Shown here: one piece after another, positions 1-5,811 of the stretch
Numbering within the stretch: the first letter of the stretch is position 1
How the letters are laid out: each line of letters begins with the position of its first letter
From: Clostridiaceae bacterium
GTDB lineage: Bacteria > Bacillota > Clostridia > UBA1212 > DUPL01
Direction: 5' to 3'
Length of the DNA stretch: 11,544 nucleotides
Assembly: GCA_012522035.1 (NCBI GenBank)
Contig: JAAYLF010000390.1
Coordinates: forward strand, 1 to 11,544
The notes under the pieces: generated by a model
Told to the model about the DNA's origin: nothing
Database searches by the model: none
The model's input: the letters and a program-made list of their open reading frames with translations, nothing else
Translations under genes and position numbers: made by a program

Positions 1-33
1 ATTTGTTTTAAAATGTAAAACTGAAAATGTAAT

Positions 34-67
34 AAAAAGACCCTAACCGAATAAGTTAGGGTTCTTT
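34..67 (-). terminator. Intrinsic terminator of the DUF1846 gene
   Basis: A 7-bp stem, CCCTAAC (41-47) paired with GTTAGGG (55-61), has a 7-nt loop. It can extend by AAAGA/TCTTT with one bulged T. Read on the minus strand, the hairpin is followed by TCTTTTTATT, a U-rich tail, about 50 nt after the stop codon of the minus-strand DUF1846 gene. The flanking A and T runs mean it could also act weakly in the plus direction. Confidence 0.8.
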
Positions 68-115
68 AAAACGAGTTTCTTAAGTTAATGACATTGCGCG
101 TTATGCGGGGTTTTT

Positions 116-1597
116 TTATACATAAAAGAGATCTTTTGACGGGAATGTTGGTTCGCAAGTAAGGTTTATGCCTAGTTTTTTGAATGCCAGCTCATCGCTG
201 TTGGTTACAAGGGCACTAGAGTGAGCCTCGCATCCTTTGAGTTTGCCTACGTTGGACAAGGCTTCATGCGCCATGGGGTTTGTTGGAGCGCATATGCTGA
301 GGGCTATTAGGACTTCTTCCAGGTTTAGAATTCCATTCTTGTAGCCTAGAATCTCTTTCTTCAGCTTCAGAATGGGTTCCAGTACAATAGGGGACAATAG
401 AAGAAGTTCATCAGCCAGGTTTGCCAGATACTTTATTGAGTTTATAACAGAGCTTGCAGCTGCTGTCATAAGCTTTGAAGTTTTGCCTGTAATTATCTTT
501 CCATCAGGCATCTCTATGGCTATTACCGGAGTGCCTTTTTCTTCCGCTTTTGCCAATGAAGGGACTACTGCATGCCTGTCTTCCTTCTTCAGATCCAGCT
601 GCTTCATGATAAGCTCTATTTTTTCCACAGCCTGCTCGTCAATTCTGCCTAATTTGTAGTCACACCAGGTTCTGTAGTATCTGCGTATTATTTCCTGTTT
701 GGATGCTTCTCTGACAATTTCGTCATCAATTATGCAGTAACCTACCATGTTTACCCCCATGTCTGTAGGAGATAGATATACATCCTCTCCGGATATTTTG
801 TGAAGGATTGTCTTAAGAAGCGGAAAAACTTCCACATCCCTGTTGTAGTTGACGGCCAGTTGACCGTAGGCTTCCAAATGGAAGGGATCAATCATATTAA
901 CATCCTGAAGGTCGGCAGTTGCCGCTTCATAGGCAAGATTTACAGGATGCTTTAGTGAAAGATTCCAAATGGGGAAGGTCTCAAATTTTGCATAACCTGC
1001 CACATTGCCTTTTTTGTACTCGTGATAGAGCTGGGACAGACATGTCGCGAGTTTTCCGCTGCATGGTCCTGGTGCGGTTACTATAACCAGAGGTTTTGTA
1101 GTCTCGATATATTCGTTTTTACCATAACCCTGCTCGCTTACTATGAGGTCGACATTTCCCGGATATCCTGCTATGGGGTAGTGGATATATGTTCTTACAC
1201 CTCTTCTTTCGAGCTTGTTTCTGAAAATGTCTGCTGAATGCTGTCCGTTGTACTGGGTTATGACTACACTGTTTACATAAAGCCCCGATTCCCTCATGGA
1301 GTCCACCAGTCTGAAAAGATCCTGGTCATACGTTACCCCTATATCAGCCCTTATCTTACTTTTTTCTATGTCATTTGCATTGATGCAGAATATGACTTCG
1401 GCATTGTCCTTGAACTCCTTGAGCAGCCTGATTTTCCCGTTTACATCAAAACCGGGAAGAACTCTTGCGGCGTGGTAATCGTCAAAGAGTTTCCCCCCGA
1501 ACTCCAGGTAAAGCTTGTTGCCAAACTTTTTCATTCTCTCTTTAATGTGCTCTGATTGTTTCTTGATATAAAGTTCATTGTCAAATCCTATGTTCAT
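116..1597 (-). CDS. DUF1846 family protein
   Basis: The 493-residue protein matches the DUF1846 family of Firmicutes and related bacteria over its full usual length. The family has structures but, to my knowledge, no settled function. Recognisable stretches are the N-terminal IGFDNELYIKKQSEHI region (3-18), a P-loop-like APGPCSGKLATCLSQLYHE (175-193), a conserved central VYLSPTDMGVNMVGY (273-287), and a C-terminal end in which SALVTNSDE (461-469) leads into a KLGINLT segment. No signal peptide or membrane segment is visible, so it is probably cytosolic. The ATG at 1597 is preceded by TGAGGA at 7-nt spacing. A candidate promoter lies at 1639-1667. The gene is monocistronic, with its own terminator at the window's left edge, and is divergent from the DUF2927 gene. 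Family assignment is from recognition of the sequence; the molecular role is unknown. Confidence 0.9.
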   Translation of the reverse strand: MNIGFDNELYIKKQSEHIKERMKKFGNKLYLEFGGKLFDDYHAARVLPGFDVNGKIRLLKEFKDNAEVIFCINANDIEKSKIRADIGVTYDQDLFRLVDSMRESGLYVNSVVITQYNGQHSADIFRNKLERRGVRTYIHYPIAGYPGNVDLIVSEQGYGKNEYIETTKPLVIVTAPGPCSGKLATCLSQLYHEYKKGNVAGYAKFETFPIWNLSLKHPVNLAYEAATADLQDVNMIDPFHLEAYGQLAVNYNRDVEVFPLLKTILHKISGEDVYLSPTDMGVNMVGYCIIDDEIVREASKQEIIRRYYRTWCDYKLGRIDEQAVEKIELIMKQLDLKKEDRHAVVPSLAKAEEKGTPVIAIEMPDGKIITGKTSKLMTAAASSVINSIKYLANLADELLLLSPIVLEPILKLKKEILGYKNGILNLEEVLIALSICAPTNPMAHEALSNVGKLKGCEAHSSALVTNSDELAFKKLGINLTCEPTFPSKDLFYV

Positions 1598-1638
1598 CAG
1601 TTTTCCTCAATTCACATTTATATTTTTCAAACCTATAT

Positions 1639-1667
1639 ATGTTAGCATTTTTGAACTGGTTTTTCAA
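1639..1667 (-). promoter_or_regulatory. Candidate sigma-A promoter for the DUF1846 gene
   Basis: On the minus strand, TTGAAA (complement of 1662-1667) and TAACAT (complement of 1639-1644) are separated by exactly 17 bp. The -10 lies about 40 bp upstream of the DUF1846 start codon. Confidence 0.5.
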
Positions 1668-1671
1668 CATC

Positions 1672-1684
1672 TACTGAATCAGTA
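1672..1684. promoter_or_regulatory. Operator-like palindrome TACTGA-A-TCAGTA
   Basis: A perfect 6-1-6 inverted repeat sits 4 bp upstream of the candidate -35 of the DUF1846 promoter, inside the divergent DUF1846/DUF2927 intergenic region. A partial half-site (ATCAGT) follows at 1686-1691. The position fits a transcription-factor site, but no regulator is known. Confidence 0.35.
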
Positions 1685-1728
1685 TATCAGTTAAACATGC
1701 CTGGTTCAAGACCAGTTAAAAGACTTTT

Positions 1729-1759
1729 TTCTGTGTAAAATCAGATTATCTGCACAGAA
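1729..1759. repeat. Nested inverted repeats before the DUF2927 gene
   Basis: TTCTGTG (1729-1735) is the reverse complement of CACAGAA (1753-1759). The inner part carries a second palindrome, CAGAT-T-ATCTG (1742-1752), directly next to the right arm. A TAAAAT sequence (1736-1741) that could serve as a -10 lies between the left arm and the inner palindrome. The structure ends about 20 bp before the ribosome binding site of the DUF2927 gene, so it could be an operator or a folded mRNA leader. Confidence 0.4.
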
Positions 1760-1790
1760 TAGGAATATATTCATTCTTTGGGAGTTTTGT

Positions 1791-2471
1791 ATGAAAAGGG
1801 TCTTCATGTATCTTGTTATTGACGTTTTTGTTTGCTTTGTTTGTCTGCCTGATAGTGCCAGCGGCAGGGTTGTGGATTACTTTCTGGAAGTTGCATTGGA
1901 ATGCGAGTATGGAGATGGCAGCGGGGTTGTGAAAAAGTGGGAAACCCCTATAAACATATACGTTATGGGCAATTTTACACATGAGGATTACGAGATAATA
2001 AAAGGGCATGTGGATTGTCTGAATTCCATGGAAGGTATTCCTTCAATAAGTCTGGTGTGCGACATGAAGGAGGCAAATGTATTTGTAAACTTCATATCCC
2101 AGTGGGAGATGTCCCAGAAGATTCGTGTTGAAGAGGTTTTGTGGGGATTTGTCAGGTGCTATTGGAATGAAAGGTATGAGATAACAAATGCTGAGGTATT
2201 GATAGTTTATGACAGAACAACCCAAAGTCAGAGGCATCATGTCATAATTGAGGAGATGACGCAAATGCTTGGACTTTTAAATGACAGTTATATGTATGAA
2301 GACAGCATTTTCTACAACGGTTATTCAGAAACTACACGCCTGAGCCGTATTGATGAGCTTGTAATTCGCCTCCTGTACAACTCAGGCGTCAAATCAGGAA
2401 TGAGGGGTGATGATGCAAGGCATGTTGTTAGCAATTGGCTTGCTGTCTATGGTTGCAAGTTAATGAGTTAA
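1791..2471 (+). CDS. Exported DUF2927 domain protein
   Basis: This 226-residue protein has a short basic start (MKR) and a hydrophobic segment at about 4-19, consistent with a Sec signal peptide, although the segment is short and interrupted by Asp11. The mature part resembles DUF2927. It contains the core VIIEEMTQMLGLLND (151-165) with an EE-x-TQ-x-LGL-x-ND pattern, followed by DSIFY (171-175). In DUF2927 this region resembles a degenerate zincin-like helix; the Glu pair (154-155) is present but there is no HExxH, so protease activity is not supported. The start is backed by GGGAG six bases upstream of ATG. The last 14 codons overlap the convergent small gene at 2428-2619. Function is unknown; DUF2927 proteins are generally secreted or lipoprotein-like. 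Confidence 0.75.
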   Translation: MKRVFMYLVIDVFVCFVCLPDSASGRVVDYFLEVALECEYGDGSGVVKKWETPINIYVMGNFTHEDYEIIKGHVDCLNSMEGIPSISLVCDMKEANVFVNFISQWEMSQKIRVEEVLWGFVRCYWNERYEITNAEVLIVYDRTTQSQRHHVIIEEMTQMLGLLNDSYMYEDSIFYNGYSETTRLSRIDELVIRLLYNSGVKSGMRGDDARHVVSNWLAVYGCKLMS

Positions 2472-2619
2472 TCAGGTTGTCCATTTCGTGCTTCTTCTTG
2501 ATTGCTTTTGCACGCAGTATGATGTTGTTCTGTATATCTTCAGGAAGGTGGAGGAAGCATTCCATCGCTTCTTTGTTTTTTGCAAGCAAATCCTTGAGGT
2601 TTGCCGGCATTTCCATCAT
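2428..2619 (-). CDS. Small conserved clostridial protein (63 aa)
   Basis: This short gene is real rather than a shadow. A near-perfect ribosome binding site (GGAGGTGA, complement of 2626-2633) lies six bases before the ATG, and a TTGCCA-18 bp-TATAAA promoter lies upstream. The predicted protein is helical and charged. Its pattern of a leading LKDLLAKN, an FLHLPEDIQNNII stretch and a final EMDNLINSL resembles small soluble proteins of about 60-70 residues seen repeatedly in Clostridia, with no known function. The ten residues after INSL (TCNHRQQANC) look like an unconserved tail and are encoded within the 44-bp overlap with the end of the convergent DUF2927 gene. No membrane segment or signal peptide is visible. 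It is divergent from metK. Confidence 0.75.
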   Translation of the reverse strand: MMEMPANLKDLLAKNKEAMECFLHLPEDIQNNIILRAKAIKKKHEMDNLINSLTCNHRQQANC

Positions 2620-2663
2620 AAACTATCACCTCCGTCATAATATTATCACCAATTTAACGATAA

Positions 2664-2693
2664 TTTATACCTATGGTATTAGTAGTGTGGCAA
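2664..2693 (-). promoter_or_regulatory. Sigma-A promoter of the small minus-strand gene
   Basis: On the minus strand, TTGCCA (complement of 2688-2693) and TATAAA (complement of 2664-2669) are separated by 18 bp, about 45 bp upstream of the small gene's start. It overlaps the divergent metK promoter. Confidence 0.6.
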
Positions 2694-2708
2694 TAATTGT
2701 GATATAAT
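2680..2708 (+). promoter_or_regulatory. metK operon promoter (extended -10)
   Basis: TGATATAAT (2700-2708) is an extended -10 with a perfect TATAAT hexamer (2703-2708). The -35 at about 2680-2685 is poor (TAGTAG), which is usual for extended -10 promoters. The predicted start of transcription, near 2715, leaves a leader of only about 30 nt before metK. This is too short for a SAM riboswitch. Confidence 0.6.
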
Positions 2709-2747
2709 ATAGGGCGCTTAGGCAATAATAAATGAAGGGGTATGCAA

Positions 2748-3932
2748 ATGGCAAGAAAACTATTTACATCAGAATCAGTAACCGAAGGACATCCAGACAA
2801 GATTTGCGACCAGATTGCGGACAACATATTGGATGCTTTGGTGAGAGAGGATCCGGAATCCAGAGTTGCCTGCGAGGTAACAGCAACAACCGGACTTATT
2901 CACATTATGGGAGAAATTACTACAAAAGCATTTGTGGATTATGAGAAGATAGCAAGAAACACGCTGCGCAATATTGGATATACAAGTTCAAAAATTGGTT
3001 TTGATGCAGATACCTGTGCGGTTATTAATACAGTAAATGCCCAGTCTGAAGATATTGCAATGGGGGTGGACAGGTCTTATGAGTCGAAGGTGGAAGGTGC
3101 GGAAGTGGAGTACGGTGCAGGCGACCAGGGTTTGATGTTTGGTTTTGCATGCAATGAAACACCTGAACTTATGCCGCTTTCCCTGATACTTGCGCATAAA
3201 CTGTGCAAGAGACTGGCTTTTGTCCGCAAGGAAGGCATCCTTCCATACCTGAGGCCGGATGGTAAAGCCCAGGTTACTGTTGAGTATGATGAAAATGACA
3301 AACCATTCAGGGTGGACACCGTGGTTGTTTCCTCACAGCATGCTGAAGATGTGGACAATGAAACAATCAGAAAGGACATAATAAATGAAGTGGTGATGAA
3401 AACCATACCTGAGAACCTGATAGATGAGAATACAACCTTTTATATAAATCCTACCGGTCGTTTTGTTATAGGTGGCCCTTGCGGAGACTCGGGACTTACC
3501 GGCAGAAAAATCATTGTAGATACTTATGGAGGCATGGGCAGGCATGGCGGCGGTGCGTTTTCAGGAAAGGATCCGACCAAAGTTGACCGTTCCGGTGCAT
3601 ACATGGCAAGGTATATTGCAAAAAACATTGTGGCTGCAGGACTTGCCGGCAAATGCGAAATACAGATAGCTTATGCCATAGGAGTGGCAAAGCCTGTGTC
3701 TGTCAGGGTTGAAACCTTCGGAACAGAAAAGATTGATGTTTCAAGAATAGAAAAGGCGGTTCTTGAAATATTTGACATGAGACCCAGTGCGATAATCAGG
3801 GAGTTTAATCTAAGGTCGCCTATCTATGGAAAACTGGCTGCATATGGACATTTTGGCAGAACAGATATTTCCCTTCCTTGGGAAAACAATGACAAGGTGG
3901 AATTGCTTCTCGAAAAGGTTAGGAATTCATGA
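2748..3932 (+). CDS. metK: S-adenosylmethionine synthetase (methionine adenosyltransferase)
   Basis: MetK makes S-adenosylmethionine, phosphate and diphosphate from methionine and ATP in the cytoplasm, supplying methyl groups to the cell. The 394-residue protein is of normal family length and carries the hallmarks: GHPDK (14-18) near the N-terminus, the ATP-binding GAGDQG (123-128), and the glycine-rich GGGAFSGKD (267-275) with metal and phosphate ligands. The start is placed at the ATG at 2748, because GAAGGGG (2734-2740) is 7 nt away from it. The in-frame ATG at 2742 is only 1 nt from that site. The TGA stop overlaps the ATG of the next gene, so the D12-like gene is translationally coupled. 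No SAM riboswitch precedes it. Identification is essentially certain. Confidence 0.98.
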   Translation: MARKLFTSESVTEGHPDKICDQIADNILDALVREDPESRVACEVTATTGLIHIMGEITTKAFVDYEKIARNTLRNIGYTSSKIGFDADTCAVINTVNAQSEDIAMGVDRSYESKVEGAEVEYGAGDQGLMFGFACNETPELMPLSLILAHKLCKRLAFVRKEGILPYLRPDGKAQVTVEYDENDKPFRVDTVVVSSQHAEDVDNETIRKDIINEVVMKTIPENLIDENTTFYINPTGRFVIGGPCGDSGLTGRKIIVDTYGGMGRHGGGAFSGKDPTKVDRSGAYMARYIAKNIVAAGLAGKCEIQIAYAIGVAKPVSVRVETFGTEKIDVSRIEKAVLEIFDMRPSAIIREFNLRSPIYGKLAAYGHFGRTDISLPWENNDKVELLLEKVRNS

Positions 3933-4642
3933 TTCCATCCATAGGAAGACTTGCAAACTCTAAATTGAAGCAGTATTTGAATTACTATGAATACGTGGCA
4001 AAGAGCACAAAAAGAATAATAGAGCCCTTTGCCTCGTTTGCTTGTTTCTCTCTTTTATGTGCCGAGAAAGGTTTTGAGGGAGAGTTTTGGTTTAATTTCA
4101 ATGATGATGCAATGGCTCATCTTTTTGGGTTGATTTTGCACAAACCGGAGTTTGTGTCTGATGGTTATGAGAAACTATGGTCAGGTCAGTTTGGATCTTG
4201 CAAGGACAACTACTTTGGTAGCCTTAAAGAAAAATATGAATATGCGGCTTTGACTGAAAAAGCTCTGATTCTGTCCTTCCTTATTCAAAAAGGCAAAAAG
4301 GATTTTACCGAGGACAAAGCCACATATGGAAGAAAACCAAAGAGTATGAGAGAGTCGTTAAAAAGAATATCCTTCCTCCTGAGAGATAGAACCAGGATTA
4401 CTGTAAATGATGGGGATGTTTTCGATGGCCGGGCCAAGGATACATATTTCATTGAAAACGTGTCATATCTTGATGACAGGATACTGAAAATGATTGAAAA
4501 GGGTGCAGGGTTCATTTTTGTACTGGAAAAGGACATGGGAGAGAGAAAGAGAAAAAACTTGTGTTCTCAGTTAAAGAGCTTAACCAAAATTTATTTTGAT
4601 GATATAAACAATGTAATCTGTTCAAAGGGGCTGATTGAATGA
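3929..4642 (+). CDS. D12-class adenine methylase-like protein lacking DPPY
   Basis: I read this 237-residue protein as a degenerate relative of D12-class (Dam-type) N6-adenine DNA methyltransferases. In order it shows: a basic start with the spacing of the usual GSKxxL segment (6-16); IEPFASFACFS (31-41), matching SAM-binding motif I (EPFxGxGxxF) but with Ser in place of the first Gly; NDD at 58-60 followed by a helix ending HKPEF, like the ND-x-N block; YFGSLKEKY (95-103), like the yY-x-x-(I/L)R region; and NDGDVFD (160-166), like the block just before motif IV. Where DPPY should lie, the sequence reads TYFIENVSYLDD (172-183), with no (D/N)PP(Y/W), and the protein appears shortened there. 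Methylation activity is therefore unlikely. The start overlaps the metK stop (ATGA) and its stop overlaps the next start (ATGA). The family call is by pattern only; an unrelated Rossmann-like protein remains possible. Confidence 0.5.
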   Translation: MIPSIGRLANSKLKQYLNYYEYVAKSTKRIIEPFASFACFSLLCAEKGFEGEFWFNFNDDAMAHLFGLILHKPEFVSDGYEKLWSGQFGSCKDNYFGSLKEKYEYAALTEKALILSFLIQKGKKDFTEDKATYGRKPKSMRESLKRISFLLRDRTRITVNDGDVFDGRAKDTYFIENVSYLDDRILKMIEKGAGFIFVLEKDMGERKRKNLCSQLKSLTKIYFDDINNVICSKGLIE

Positions 4643-5811
4643 CGCCAAAAGCGGAACTTGAAAAAAGGATATCGAATCTATATGAGGTTATGAAGGACAA
4701 GGATTACGATACCATATTAATCATAAACAGGATTAATCAATACTATTTTACCGGCACCATGCAGGATGGAGTTCTTGTCTTTAGAAAAGACGGAACGGTA
4801 AAATTCTTTGTCAGAAGAAGCTGTGACAGGGCGAGAATGGAATGTCCTTTGGACATTGTTTGTCCCATGAACACATACAAGGATATGCTGGATTATTTGC
4901 CTTCCGATCTTGGAATTGTGTATATGGAAACCCAGACGGTAACCATGGCAATCAAGGAGAGGCTAGAAAAATATTTTGGCTTTGATGCTGTAAAGTCCAT
5001 CGACAGGAAAATATGTGTGCTGAGGGCTGTGAAGAGCGATTATGAACTTGAATTTATCAAAGAGTCAGGCAGGCAGCATGAAATTCTAATGACCAGCATT
5101 ATACCTTCAATCCTGCGAGATGGGATGAGTGAGACGGACTTTTTGTCCGAGCTTTACATGCACATGGTGAAGCTGGGACACCACGGCCTGTCCAGGTTCA
5201 ACATGTTCCAGATGGAGATGGTTATTGGTCAGATAGGATTTGGAGACAATTCAACCTATCCAACAAACTTTGACGGCCCGGGAGGCATGAAAGGAATGAG
5301 TCCTGCCGTGCCCATAATTGGCGACAGGAACAGATATCTTAAAAAAGGTGACCTTGTGTTTGTGGATGTGGGATACGGTGTGGAAGGGTATCACAGCGAC
5401 AAGTCTCAGGTATATTCCTTCAAGGCAAAACCTGATGACAGAGTACTGGAGATTCACAGAGCCTGCATGGAGGTTCAAAAGAAAACTGCCAGCATGATGA
5501 AGGAAGGTGCAGTGCCATCAGAGATATATGAGAGAATAATGGCGGAATTGCCTGCTAGTCTTGTTAATTTTATGGGAATGTATGATCCTGTAAGGTTTTT
5601 AGGTCATGGTGTGGGATTGCATATAGATGAGTTTCCCATCATAGCAAAAGGATTCAACCTGCCTCTGAAGCAGAACATGGTTGTAAGTCTCGAACCGAAA
5701 TGTGCTTTGGAAAAAACAGGCACCGTCGGTGTAGAGGAAACCTATGTTATAGGTAGGGACGGTGCCGAGTGTATCACTGGTGGAGCTCGTGATATAATTG
5801 TTGTTGATTAA
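4639..5811 (+). CDS. M24 family metallopeptidase (Xaa-Pro peptidase-like)
   Basis: This 390-residue protein has the creatinase/prolidase architecture: an N-terminal domain (about 1-130) and a C-terminal pita-bread domain (about 135-385). All five expected metal ligands are visible: Asp243 (FVDVG), Asp254 (HSDKS), His323 (LGHGVGLH), Glu352 (SLEPK) and Glu366 (GVEETYV). It is probably an active dinuclear-metal cytoplasmic peptidase that cleaves next to proline, though M24 members also act on other substrates. Residues 205-225 include a glycine- and proline-rich loop (DGPGGMKG), seen in one subgroup. The start overlaps the preceding stop by ATGA, with AGGGG eight bases upstream, which makes it the third gene of the metK unit. 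The TAA stop shares bases with the stop of the convergent GH78-like gene. Substrate is unknown. Confidence 0.9.
   Translation: MTPKAELEKRISNLYEVMKDKDYDTILIINRINQYYFTGTMQDGVLVFRKDGTVKFFVRRSCDRARMECPLDIVCPMNTYKDMLDYLPSDLGIVYMETQTVTMAIKERLEKYFGFDAVKSIDRKICVLRAVKSDYELEFIKESGRQHEILMTSIIPSILRDGMSETDFLSELYMHMVKLGHHGLSRFNMFQMEMVIGQIGFGDNSTYPTNFDGPGGMKGMSPAVPIIGDRNRYLKKGDLVFVDVGYGVEGYHSDKSQVYSFKAKPDDRVLEIHRACMEVQKKTASMMKEGAVPSEIYERIMAELPASLVNFMGMYDPVRFLGHGVGLHIDEFPIIAKGFNLPLKQNMVVSLEPKCALEKTGTVGVEETYVIGRDGAECITGGARDIIVVD

Noticed and set aside
94..117. GC-rich patch plus T-run as a plus-strand terminator
   Set aside because: The arms do not pair well, and no plus-strand gene leads into it; the T-run also encodes the end of the DUF1846 protein.
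1022..1555. Plus-strand open frames opposite the DUF1846 gene
   Set aside because: They mirror the coding frame of a conserved gene, have no ribosome binding sites worth noting and resemble no protein family.
1701..1733. CTGGT-tcaag-ACCAG hairpin with a T-run as a terminator
   Set aside because: There is no plus-strand gene upstream, the T-run starts 10 nt after the stem, and the stem is only 5 bp. Treated as part of the control region instead.
2709..2747. A SAM riboswitch upstream of metK
   Set aside because: Only about 30 nt separate the extended -10 promoter from the start codon, and no multi-helix structure is present.
2742..2747. Earlier metK start at the ATG at 2742
   Set aside because: It lies only 1 nt after the GAAGGGG site; the ATG at 2748 has proper spacing and gives the usual MARKLFTSES start.
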